NCBI GenBank assembly: GCA_049604415.1 | Contig: JBMYTN010000003.1 | Coordinates: 62,001 to 126,000 of the forward strand | Reading direction: 5' to 3' | Origin: JBMYTN01 sp049604415 | GTDB taxonomy: Bacteria; Pseudomonadota; Alphaproteobacteria; Rhodospirillales; Rhodospirillaceae | Length of the DNA stretch: 64,000 nucleotides | Part shown: piece after piece, positions 8,850 through 16,445 of the stretch | Layout: each line of letters begins with the position of its first letter | How positions within the stretch are numbered: position 1 is the first letter of the stretch | The notes under the pieces: model-generated | What the model was told of the DNA's origin: nothing | The model's input: only the letters and a program-made list of their open reading frames with translations | Database searches by the model: none | Translations under genes and position numbers: made by a program

Positions 8850-9044
8850 TTAAGACCGACAAATCTGCAGCAAGGCAGCGCCCAAGGAGTCATGGCTGCC
8901 CAAGCCGATGCAGCAGGCATGGAAGGCCAGCAAAAAGGCGAGAAAAGCAGCGCCAGACCATAGGGCCAAGCTCAACTGGTCTTCCCTGTCGGCGGCATCA
9001 TCCGTCTGGAACAGGACGGCGCGTGCGGTGTTGGCAAAGGTCAT
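8850..9044 (-). CDS. Small single-span membrane protein downstream of coxF
   Basis: A 64-residue protein with one strong hydrophobic stretch (LALWSGAAFLAFLLAF) after a charged, acidic N-terminal part (QTDDAADREDQ). The ATG is preceded by GGGAGG at good spacing, which argues that it is real. It lies 48 bp beyond the coxF stop on the same strand, so it is probably the last gene of the cox transcript. In the best-known cox cluster (Oligotropha) coxG occupies this place, but CoxG is a larger soluble lipid-binding-fold protein and this is not it. Function unknown. Confidence 0.55.
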   Translation of the reverse strand: MTFANTARAVLFQTDDAADREDQLSLALWSGAAFLAFLLAFHACCIGLGSHDSLGAALLQICRS

Positions 9045-9092
9045 TAGAACATCCTCCCGGTTATAAAATGCACTTGGTTTTGAACAGGTTGG

Positions 9093-9968
9093 TCAGGCCT
9101 CTCCGACCGTCCTGCGGTCCTCTTTGCGTCGGACTTGCAGGATCTCCGCCAGGATCGACAAGGCGATTTCCTCCGGTGTGATCGCGCCCAAATCCAGGCC
9201 CGCCGGACCCTTGATCCGAGCCAGGGCCTCCGGCGCATGGCCCTTTGCCGCGAGGTCCTCGGTGAGGGCGGCCAGCTTTTTTCGGCTGCCGACAAAGGCG
9301 ATATGCCGGGCTGGGGTTTTCGCGTTCAGCACCGCCTCTAAAGCGACCAGATCGCCCTTGCCTTGGGTCGAAACCACCAGGAAAGGCGGGCGCTTCATCG
9401 GCTGATCCATGCTGAAACTGGGCTGGGTCCGGGCGGAGGGGGGCACGGGCAAGCCCTCGGCGTCCGGGCCGCAGACCGTCACATCCAAGCCAATGCTGGG
9501 AGCTTGATGGGCCAAGGCCAAGGCCACCGGGCTGGTGCCACAGATCACCAATTGCGGGCGTGGCAGGACGGGCTCAACAAACACATCCATCGTGCCCTGG
9601 CTTGGGCACATATTCTTGGCGAATTCGATACCTTCCCGGGTCTGGCCGGGCTTGATGCCTTGGTCGAGCAACAAGTCACGGGGCTGGATCGAGACCAACC
9701 GGGCCTGCCCATCCTCCAGCGCTTTTTTTGCTGCTTTCAACACTGCGCCCCGGGCACAGCCGCCGCCAATCCAGCCTGCCAGGATCTCGCCCTGGGCATC
9801 GATCACCGCCTTGGCCCCGGCCTTGGCGGCGGTCACCGAAACCGTGCGGACGACTGTGGCCAGCACATAGGGCTCGGCTTCCTCGGCCATGCGGGTGGTG
9901 ATCAGGGCCAAGTCGCTGCTCTGTACCGGGCTGCGGGAAAACAGACTGTCAAAAGAAGCGTGTTTCAT
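9093..9968 (-). CDS. coxF: CoxF, XdhC family maturation protein
   Basis: A 291-residue XdhC/CoxF-type protein. This family helps load or sulfurate the molybdenum cofactor of molybdenum hydroxylases. The N-terminal XdhC domain includes ILAGWIGGGCARGAVLKAA. The C-terminal Rossmann-like domain starts at about residue 155 (QLVICGTSPVALALAHQA) and ends with the conserved GLDLGAITPEEIALSILAEI. The start at 9968 is preceded by GAGGAGA; a longer open frame upstream overlaps coxE and has no family similarity. The gene follows coxE by 19 bp, in the canonical L-D-E-F order. Confidence 0.88.
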   Translation of the reverse strand: MKHASFDSLFSRSPVQSSDLALITTRMAEEAEPYVLATVVRTVSVTAAKAGAKAVIDAQGEILAGWIGGGCARGAVLKAAKKALEDGQARLVSIQPRDLLLDQGIKPGQTREGIEFAKNMCPSQGTMDVFVEPVLPRPQLVICGTSPVALALAHQAPSIGLDVTVCGPDAEGLPVPPSARTQPSFSMDQPMKRPPFLVVSTQGKGDLVALEAVLNAKTPARHIAFVGSRKKLAALTEDLAAKGHAPEALARIKGPAGLDLGAITPEEIALSILAEILQVRRKEDRRTVGEA

Positions 9969-9987
9969 GGTCTCCTCGCGGGTCTTT

Positions 9988-11196
9988 TCACAGGCGGGCC
10001 AAATAGGGCTCAAGGGCGGCCAGGCTTTCCAGGGTGTGGGCCGGGGCGAACAGGTCGATATGGGGCAAGGCCGCCGCCATGCCCCCGGCGCTGGGTTCAT
10101 AGCCCTGCCAGCCGATTAAGGGGTTGAGCCAGACAATGCGTTTGCAGCGCCGCCGCAACGCCGCCATCTCGCGCCCCAAGGCCTCGGGCGGGCCGGTGTC
10201 ATAGCCGTCGGACAGCAAGATCACGCAGGTCCGGGAATGGATCACCCGCTGGGCATGCCAGCGGTTAAAATCGGCCAGGGCCTCACCGATCTTGGTGCCG
10301 CCGCCAATGCCCTGGGCCATCAAGCCCATGCGGTCCAGCGCCCGCGCCGCATCCCGTTCCGATAGCGCCGCAGAGACATGGACCAGCCGGGTGTGGAACA
10401 AAAACGCCTCGGCCTCGCGGAAACTGTCGAGCAGGCCATGGACAAAGCGGGTAAACACAGCCGTGTAATTGTTCATGGAGCCCGAGGCATCAAGCAGGAT
10501 CACCAGCTTCAATTGCCGCTCGCGCGGGCCCTTGCGGATCAGCTCCAGGGGCATGCCGCCATGGGCAATGGAATGACGGATGGTCCGGCGTAGATCTAGT
10601 CGAGGTCCCTTGCGCCGCTGGCGATCCCGTCGCGTCAGCCGCACCCGCATCGCCGCTGCCAGTTGCTCGGCCAGCCGATGGGCTTCGGCCAGGGCCTCCG
10701 GATCGTGGATGTCCTTAAAGTCGACGGCACCAAGGGACTCCGCGATGCTGGCTCCCTCCCGTCGACCGGACGGCGTCTCGCCGCTGTCCTCATCCTCTTC
10801 ACCCGGTCGGCGCTCCACATCCAGGGCCAGGCTGTTTTGCCGGTCGCCTTGGGCTTCGACCAGCTCGCGCATGGTCTTGCCGCCCTTCTTTTGGCTGGTG
10901 CCGGAGATTTTGACCCCCGATTTGACCCCTCGACCGGTCCAATAGGCGTCAAACAGCTCGTCAAAGCGGGTCCAATCGGCCAAACGGCCACAAAACAGGG
11001 CGCGAAAGGCCTGTTTCAGATGCTGTGGCCGCTGCGCCAGCGGTGTTTGCAGCAGCGCCAGCGCATCGGTGCTTTCGCCCATGCCAACCTGGAAGCCGCT
11101 GTCGCGCAAAGAGCGCATAAATCCGGTCAAGCGGTGGCGTATTGCCGCCCCGACATCGTCATAGCGCTCGATCCGGTGCGGTGTCGTCGCTCCCAT
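9988..11196 (-). CDS. coxE: CoxE, von Willebrand factor A domain protein
   Basis: A 402-residue cytosolic protein with an N-terminal helical part and a C-terminal VWA domain (about residues 215-400). The metal-ion-dependent adhesion site is intact: VILLDASGSM gives DxSxG/S, GIGGGTKIGEAL the Thr, and VILLSDGYDTG the Asp. CoxE works with the AAA+ ATPase CoxD in assembling the [CuSMoO2] cluster of CO dehydrogenase. The middle (about 115-160) is acidic and probably disordered. It begins one base after the coxD stop. A closely similar pair serves other molybdenum hydroxylases, so the CO link comes from the neighbouring CoxL. Confidence 0.88.
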   Translation of the reverse strand: MGATTPHRIERYDDVGAAIRHRLTGFMRSLRDSGFQVGMGESTDALALLQTPLAQRPQHLKQAFRALFCGRLADWTRFDELFDAYWTGRGVKSGVKISGTSQKKGGKTMRELVEAQGDRQNSLALDVERRPGEEDEDSGETPSGRREGASIAESLGAVDFKDIHDPEALAEAHRLAEQLAAAMRVRLTRRDRQRRKGPRLDLRRTIRHSIAHGGMPLELIRKGPRERQLKLVILLDASGSMNNYTAVFTRFVHGLLDSFREAEAFLFHTRLVHVSAALSERDAARALDRMGLMAQGIGGGTKIGEALADFNRWHAQRVIHSRTCVILLSDGYDTGPPEALGREMAALRRRCKRIVWLNPLIGWQGYEPSAGGMAAALPHIDLFAPAHTLESLAALEPYLARL

Positions 11197-11197
11197 C

Positions 11198-12079
11198 TCA
11201 GGCCACCTTGCCCAACAGGCGTTCGGTGACCTCGGCGGTCACCCGGTTGCGGTCCTCGCGGGTTTTCAGGACACAGGCCAAGGTCTCGAACACCAGGGCA
11301 CGGTTTTCCTGCAGGTCCTTGGCCCCCAGCCCAAGCAGGGCAATGGCCCAGTCCAGGGTCTCCGCCACGCCGGGCACCTTAACCAGATCTTCCTTGCGCA
11401 AGGCCCCGATCAGCTCGGCGACCTGCCGGGCCAGGGCGGCATCGAGGCCCTCAATGCGGGTCTGCAGGATCCGCGCTTCCCGCTCCGGCGTCGGATAGTC
11501 GACATAGTGATACAGGCAGCGCCGCCGCAGGGCGTCGGAGAGTTCCCGGGTGCCATTGGAGGTCAGGATCACCCGAGGAATGCTGCGCGCGGAGATGGTG
11601 CCCAGCTCCGGAATGGAGACCTGGAAATCCGACAGGATCTCGAGCAGGAACGCTTCAAATTCCTCATCGGCGCGGTCGACCTCGTCGATCAGCAGCACCG
11701 GGGGCTCATCCTGGCGGATGGCGGCCAGCAGCGGGCGTTCCAGCAGGTATTTTTCCGTAAAGATCGCCTCTTCCAGGACATCGGCGTCCATATCGGCGGT
11801 TTCTTTGGCTTTGATCGCCAGCAATTGGCGTTGGTAATTCCATTCATAAATGGCGTCGGAGCGGTCCAGCCCCTCATAGCATTGCAGCCGGATCAGATTG
11901 GTGCCGTCCATGGCCGCTAAGGCCTTGGCGACCTCGGTCTTACCCACCCCGGCTTCGCCCTCCAGCAACAATGGTCGGCCCAGCATCTCGGTCAGCAACA
12001 GGGCCGTGGCCAAGCCGTCATCGGCGACATAGCCGGTTTGGGCCAAAGCCCGGGCCAAATGGTCTTTGGTTTTGCGCAT
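11198..12079 (-). CDS. coxD: CoxD, MoxR-type AAA+ ATPase
   Basis: A 293-residue MoxR-family ATPase with Walker A GEAGVGKTE, Walker B VLLIDEVDRADEE, sensor 1 VILTSNGTRELSDALRRRC and the C-terminal lid. CoxD is a chaperone-like ATPase needed to introduce sulfur and copper into the CoxL active site. I start at ATG 12079, which has AAAGG seven bases upstream; a frame extension of six codons to a TTG at 12097 is possible. It follows coxL after 82 bp that hold a strong hairpin, and is followed by coxE after one base. Confidence 0.88.
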   Translation of the reverse strand: MRKTKDHLARALAQTGYVADDGLATALLLTEMLGRPLLLEGEAGVGKTEVAKALAAMDGTNLIRLQCYEGLDRSDAIYEWNYQRQLLAIKAKETADMDADVLEEAIFTEKYLLERPLLAAIRQDEPPVLLIDEVDRADEEFEAFLLEILSDFQVSIPELGTISARSIPRVILTSNGTRELSDALRRRCLYHYVDYPTPEREARILQTRIEGLDAALARQVAELIGALRKEDLVKVPGVAETLDWAIALLGLGAKDLQENRALVFETLACVLKTREDRNRVTAEVTERLLGKVA

Positions 12080-12101
12080 CGGCGGACCTTTCCGCAAAAG
12101 T

Positions 12102-12139
12102 CCTGACCTCTGCGGCCCAGGGTGGCCCCAGAGGTCAGG
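12102..12139 (-). other. Intercistronic hairpin between coxL and coxD
   Basis: A perfect 11-bp inverted repeat (CCTGACCTCTG at 12102-12112 and its complement at 12129-12139) encloses a second GGCC/GGCC stem. In the transcript this would be a stable stem-loop just after the coxL stop, followed by only a short T-run (CTTTTG). It could stabilise the coxMSL part of the message, or terminate part of the transcription before coxDEF. Next to it, bases 12130-12163 form an imperfect 17-bp tandem repeat (AGAGGT[C/T]AGGCAG...) that runs into the coxL stop codon. Confidence 0.7.
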
Positions 12140-12161
12140 CAGTCTTAGAGGTTAGGCAGGC

Positions 12162-14582
12162 TTACCCATGGGCGCCCAGCTTGTTGGCGGCTTGCCACAC
12201 GCGCCAAGCGTCATGGGGCATTTGGATATGCGTCGAGCCTAAGAACTGGAACGCATCATTGACCGCATTGGAAAAGGCCGGCACGCCGCCGACATTGGGG
12301 CTTTCGCCCACACCTTTGGCCCCGATCGGGTGATGCGGGCTGGGTGTGACGGTATGGTCGGTTTCCCAAACCGGGGTCTCCACCGCCGTGGGCAGGAAGA
12401 AGTCCATAAAGGACGCCCCGAACACATTGCCGATTTCGTCGTAACGGATCTCCTGACCCATCGCGATCGCGAAGGCTTCGGTCAGGCCACCATGGACCTG
12501 GCCTTCGATGATCATGGGATTGATCCGCGTCCCGCAATCATCCAAGGCATAGAACCGCCGGGTTTTGGCCACGCCCGTATCCACGTCGATATCCATGACG
12601 CAGAAATAGGCTCCGAAAGGATAGGTCATGTTCGGCGGGTCATAATAGCTGACCGCCTCCAGACCCGGTTCCATCCCTGGCGGCGGGGTGTTGTAGGCCG
12701 CCCAGGCGATCTCCTTCATCGACTTGCGCGCTTGCGGATTGCCTTTGACTTGGAAGCCGTCAATGTCCCATTCCAGGTCATATTCCGAGACTTCCAGCAA
12801 ATGCGCGGCAATCATCTGCGCCTTGTTGCGGATCTTGCGCGCCGCCAGGGCAATGGCAGCCCCGGCCACCGGCGTGGAGCGGGAGCCATAGGTGCCCAAG
12901 CCATAGGGCGCGGTGTCCGTATCGCCTTCCTCGACCATGATGTCATCGGCCGGGATGCCGATCTCGGTGGCGATGATCTGGGCCCAAGTGGTCTCATGGC
13001 CCTGGCCTTGGGACTTGGTGCCCATGCGCGAAATCACCGAGCCGGTGGGATGGACCCGGATTTCCGCACTGTCGAACATGGCCACGCCGAGAATGTCGCA
13101 ATTCTTCGACGGACCGGCCCCGACAATCTCGGTGAAGAAGGACACGCCGATGCCCATGATCTCCCGGGTTTCTCCGCGCCGGAAGGCCTCCTGCTTTTGC
13201 TTCTGCTCGGCGCGCAGCTCGCGATAGCCGATGGTGTCCATCGCCTTCTGCATGGCGGTGTGATAGTCGCCGCTGTCATATTCCCAGCCCAAGGCGGACT
13301 GATAGGGGAACTGCTCGGCACGGACGAAGTTCTTCATCCGCAGATCCGCCGGATCCATGCCCAGTTTTTGCGCCAGGATGTCCATGGCGCGCTCAATGCA
13401 ATAGGCCGCCTCGGTTACCCGGAAAGAGCAACGATAGGCCACGCCGCCGGGGGCTTTGTTGGTATAGACCCCGTCGACCTCGAGATGGGCGGTTGGGAAG
13501 TCATAGGACCCGGTGACGATGTTGAAGAAACCTGCGGGCCATTTTGACGGGTCGGCACAGGCGTCAAAGCCGCCATGGTCGGCCAACACATGGACCTTCA
13601 GACCGGTGACCGTGCCGTCGCTTTTGGCGGCGATCTCGGTGGTCATGTGATAGTCGCGGGCGAAGGAGGTGGTGGAGAGGTTCTCCATCCGGTCCTCGAC
13701 CCATTTCACCGGCACGCCGGTGACAATGGAGGCGACGATGGAGCAGATATAGCCCGGATAGGCTCCGACCTTATTGCCAAAGCCGCCACCAATATCCGGG
13801 GCGATCACATGGATCTTATGCTCCGGAATGGTGGACAGCAGCGAGGCCACGGTGCGGATCACATGCGGGGCCTGGAAGGTGCCCCACACCGTCAACTCGC
13901 CCTTCACCTTGTCCATGGAGGCCACGCATTGGCAGGTCTCCAGCGGTGAGGGATGGGTGCGGTGATAGGAAATCAGCTCCTTAATCGTCACATCGGCGTC
14001 GGCAAAGGCGCGGCTGGTCTCGTCCTTATCGCCGACTTCCCACTTGAAGATATGATTGTGATGGGCGCGCGGGCCATGGGCGCCTTCGGTCTTGCCCTCC
14101 AGATCCGGGCGCAGCACCGGGGCGTCCGGGTCCATCGCCTTGAAGGGATCGACCACCACCGGCAGCTCTTCATATTCGACCTCGACCAGCTGGATCGCAT
14201 CATCGGCGATATAGCGGTCTTCGGCGATGACAAAGGCGATTTCCTGGTTCTGATACAGCACCTTGCCATCGGCCAGCACCATTTGGACATCGCCCGCCAG
14301 GGTCGGCATCCAGGCCAGATTGACGCCCTTCAGATCCTCGGCGGTCAGCACGGCAATGACGCCGGGCAGTTTCAGGGCCTCGGTGGCATCGATTTTGGTG
14401 ATTTTGGCATGGGCGTGGGAGGACCGGACGAAATCACCAAACACCATGTTCGGCAGTTTCAGATCGTCAACATAATTGCCTTTGCCTTGGGTGAAGCGGA
14501 TGTCTTCAACCCGTTTGCGCTTACAGCCCATGCCTTCCAGGGCTGCCTCGCGCTGTTCCCGTGAGGGGCTCATCTCGTTCAT
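12162..14582 (-). CDS. coxL: Form I carbon monoxide dehydrogenase, large molybdenum subunit
   Basis: An 806-residue molybdenum hydroxylase large subunit. It carries AYRCSFR at residues 382-388, the active-site loop of form I (true) CO dehydrogenases, with Cys385 as the expected copper ligand; form II enzymes have AYRGAGR instead. Molybdopterin-binding glycine-rich segments APDIGGGFGNK, TKSQGQGHETTWAQ and GAKGVGESPN (with the catalytic Glu) are intact. The length matches known CoxL (about 810). The enzyme oxidises CO with water to CO2, passing electrons through CoxS and CoxM to quinone, at the inner face of the membrane. Its ATG overlaps the coxS stop (ATGA). This gene is the firmest evidence for CO oxidation here. 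Confidence 0.95.
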   Translation of the reverse strand: MNEMSPSREQREAALEGMGCKRKRVEDIRFTQGKGNYVDDLKLPNMVFGDFVRSSHAHAKITKIDATEALKLPGVIAVLTAEDLKGVNLAWMPTLAGDVQMVLADGKVLYQNQEIAFVIAEDRYIADDAIQLVEVEYEELPVVVDPFKAMDPDAPVLRPDLEGKTEGAHGPRAHHNHIFKWEVGDKDETSRAFADADVTIKELISYHRTHPSPLETCQCVASMDKVKGELTVWGTFQAPHVIRTVASLLSTIPEHKIHVIAPDIGGGFGNKVGAYPGYICSIVASIVTGVPVKWVEDRMENLSTTSFARDYHMTTEIAAKSDGTVTGLKVHVLADHGGFDACADPSKWPAGFFNIVTGSYDFPTAHLEVDGVYTNKAPGGVAYRCSFRVTEAAYCIERAMDILAQKLGMDPADLRMKNFVRAEQFPYQSALGWEYDSGDYHTAMQKAMDTIGYRELRAEQKQKQEAFRRGETREIMGIGVSFFTEIVGAGPSKNCDILGVAMFDSAEIRVHPTGSVISRMGTKSQGQGHETTWAQIIATEIGIPADDIMVEEGDTDTAPYGLGTYGSRSTPVAGAAIALAARKIRNKAQMIAAHLLEVSEYDLEWDIDGFQVKGNPQARKSMKEIAWAAYNTPPPGMEPGLEAVSYYDPPNMTYPFGAYFCVMDIDVDTGVAKTRRFYALDDCGTRINPMIIEGQVHGGLTEAFAIAMGQEIRYDEIGNVFGASFMDFFLPTAVETPVWETDHTVTPSPHHPIGAKGVGESPNVGGVPAFSNAVNDAFQFLGSTHIQMPHDAWRVWQAANKLGAHG

Positions 14583-15088
14583 TCTGCAGCATCCTTCAGC
14601 TCGGGGGCGTTCAGCTTGTCAGCGGCGTATTGGATCGCTTTGACGATGTTCTGATAGCCGGTGCAACGGCACAGATTGCCCGCGATGCCCATGCGGATCT
14701 CCGCCTCGGTTGGGGTCGGATTTTCTTTCAGTAGGGTGTGGGCGCGCATGATCATGCCCGGCGTGCAATAGCCGCATTGCAGGCCATGCATTTGCCGGAA
14801 GCCCTCCTGAAGGGCTGAGAGCGTGCCATCGGGATTGGCCATGCCTTCAATGGTGGTGATGCTCGCCCCATTGGCCTGGACCGCAAACATGGTGCAGGAC
14901 TTGATGGACATGCCGTTCAGCTCGATGGTGCAGGCTCCGCAATGGGTGGTCTCGCAGCCAATATGCGGGCCGGTCAGATTGAGCTGCTCGCGCAGGAAAT
15001 GGATCAGCAAGGTGCGCGGCTCGACGAAATGCTGCACCTTTTTGCCATTGACGGTCATGGTGACCGGAACTTGTTCGATCTCACTCAT
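14579..15088 (-). CDS. coxS: CO dehydrogenase small subunit, two [2Fe-2S] clusters
   Basis: A 169-residue iron-sulfur subunit. The N-terminal plant-type cluster is bound by GCETTHCGACTIELNG with the later SIKSC. The C-terminal cluster is bound by QCGYCTPGM and GNLCRCTGYQNI. It carries electrons from the molybdenum site of CoxL to the FAD of CoxM. The start ATG has AAGGAAA upstream. It lies between coxM and coxL in the standard M-S-L order. The 119 bp that separate it from coxM hold a palindromic repeat element, annotated separately. Confidence 0.94.
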   Translation of the reverse strand: MSEIEQVPVTMTVNGKKVQHFVEPRTLLIHFLREQLNLTGPHIGCETTHCGACTIELNGMSIKSCTMFAVQANGASITTIEGMANPDGTLSALQEGFRQMHGLQCGYCTPGMIMRAHTLLKENPTPTEAEIRMGIAGNLCRCTGYQNIVKAIQYAADKLNAPELKDAAE

Positions 15089-15105
15089 GTCGGTTTCCTT
15101 GGGCC

Positions 15106-15210
15106 TAGAGCATTTTCAGCCGAAGTGGGTCCGGTTCGGCGGTTCGAAAATGCGACAATGCAAAAGGCTAGGGCGATTTCTGCGGTTCAATTCTCGCGGA
15201 AATCGCTCTA
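15106..15210. repeat. Compound palindromic intergenic element between coxM and coxS
   Basis: The element is bounded by TAGAGC (15106-15111) and its complement GCTCTA (15205-15210). It contains two hairpins: GCATTTTC/GAAAATGC (15110-15117 with 15146-15153), enclosing an inner GCCGAA/TTCGGC stem, and GCGATTTC/GAAATCGC (15173-15180 with 15199-15206). The layout and wording (GCATTTTC...CGAAGTGG...CCGGTTCG...GAAAATGCGA) resemble, from memory, the abundant intergenic palindromic repeats of Alphaproteobacteria. The right end supplies the TAG stop codon of coxM. Its stems could set relative amounts of CoxM and CoxSL. Confidence 0.75.
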
Positions 15211-16074
15211 AGCGCTGGCGATGCTGGCGGCACGGGCCAGAGCCCGTTCAACCATCACCCCGGCCATTTTGGTGCGGTATTCGGCGGGACCCCGGCCATC
15301 TTCGGCGGGATCGGTGATCGCTTCTGCAGCGGCGATGGCACGCTTGATGGTCTCCGCATCCAGGCTGGAGCCGGTCAGAATGTCCGAGGCTTCGGCAGCA
15401 TAAAGCGGGGTATCGCCCACATTGGTCAGGGCCACGGAGCAATGGGTCGCCCGACCGCCCTCCATGACCAGGATCACGGCCGCCGCCGCTGTGGCATAGT
15501 CGCCAACCTTGCGCTTCAGCTTTTCATAGGCATAGCCATGGCCTGCCGGAGGGGCCGGGATCTTGATCGCGGTGAGCAGCTCGTCTTCCGCCAGAGCGGT
15601 GAAGAACGCGCCTTCATAAAAGTCCCGGGCCGCAACCTCGCGGTCGCCCTCAGGGCCGGACAGGACATAGGAGGCGTTTAGGCATTGCATCAGTGCGGGC
15701 ATGTCATTGCCCGGATCGCCATTGGCCACATTGCCGCCAATGGTGCCGAGATAGCGGATCTGCGGATCGGCAATCACGGTGGAGGTTTCGGCAATGATCG
15801 GCAGTTTTTGCGCCAGCAGATCAGAGTGGATCAGATCATGTTGCGTGGTCATTGCGCCAATGATGATGGTGCCGTCCTGCTCGCAAATGCCTTTCAGCTC
15901 GGCAATGCCAGCCAAATCGACCAAGTGCTCCGGTCCGGCCATGCGCAGCTTCATCATGGGGATCAGGCTGTGCCCGCCGGAGATTGGCCGGGCTTCATCG
16001 CCATGGGTCGCCAGAAGAGCGACGGCTTCGGCCACCGACCCAGGTCGGTGATAGGTGAACGCGCCAGGTATCAC
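15208..16074 (-). CDS. coxM: CO dehydrogenase medium subunit, FAD-binding
   Basis: A 288-residue flavoprotein subunit with the family start IPGAFTYHRPGSVAEA, and the FAD-binding motifs RPISGGHSLIPMMKLR and TIGGNVANGDPGND. It takes electrons from CoxS and reduces quinone or another acceptor. I chose GTG 16074, which places the protein exactly at the conserved N-terminus and has GGGAGG eight bases before it. The open frame upstream to 16308 is unrelated low-quality sequence. The length equals that of characterised CoxM. The last codon lies inside a palindromic repeat. The 371-bp region before the gene separates it from the coxC regulator. Confidence 0.93.
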   Translation of the reverse strand: MIPGAFTYHRPGSVAEAVALLATHGDEARPISGGHSLIPMMKLRMAGPEHLVDLAGIAELKGICEQDGTIIIGAMTTQHDLIHSDLLAQKLPIIAETSTVIADPQIRYLGTIGGNVANGDPGNDMPALMQCLNASYVLSGPEGDREVAARDFYEGAFFTALAEDELLTAIKIPAPPAGHGYAYEKLKRKVGDYATAAAAVILVMEGGRATHCSVALTNVGDTPLYAAEASDILTGSSLDAETIKRAIAAAEAITDPAEDGRGPAEYRTKMAGVMVERALARAASIASA

Positions 16075-16445
16075 GGTGTTGTCCTCCCTGCTGCGGCGTT
16101 CGACACTTTGCGTGCCTTGGGTACCGCAAGTTTTGCAAGCGAAGAGCCTTCTTCCATCGAAGGTTTTCGATCTCGTCACGGTGCGCGGTGCTGCGCTGCA
16201 CTTACAAGCCGCCGTGCACGGATGGCGGAGGGTCTTGAACGGATGACCCTGGTTTGGGCCGCGAATTGCGTCAGGAAGGATGACGCAACTGGTGTTCCGC
16301 GCCACCAAACAGTCCCGGCACGAACTGCGGTTCCATATTGATTTCAGACGGATGGAAAGGGGTTCCCCTGTATTGGGGCTTTACTGGATCGAGGGGGCCG
16401 GTTAAGGGCAGATCTATGGCCTCTTGCGAGTAAAACAGACTCGCA
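16075..16445 (-). promoter_or_regulatory. coxC-coxM intergenic region with dyad symmetries
   Basis: No gene is seen here. The stretch should hold the coxM promoter. Two inverted repeats stand out: TTGCGTCA/TGACGCAA (16266-16273 and 16281-16288, perfect, 7-bp spacer) and ATCGAA/TTCGAT (16156-16161 and 16166-16171). Next to the coxC stop is a small stem, TGCGAGT/ACTCGCA (16425-16445), with no T-tract. The 8-bp dyad is a candidate operator. LytTR regulators usually bind direct repeats, so whether CoxC acts there is open. No convincing -35/-10 pair could be fixed by eye. Confidence 0.45.

Noticed and set aside
12330..13547. Plus-strand open frame antisense to coxL (405 codons)
   Set aside because: Antisense shadow; no ribosome binding site or recognisable fold.
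16425..16445. Hairpin after coxC as a terminator
   Set aside because: The 7-bp stem lacks a T-tract on the minus strand; only mentioned as part of the regulatory region.
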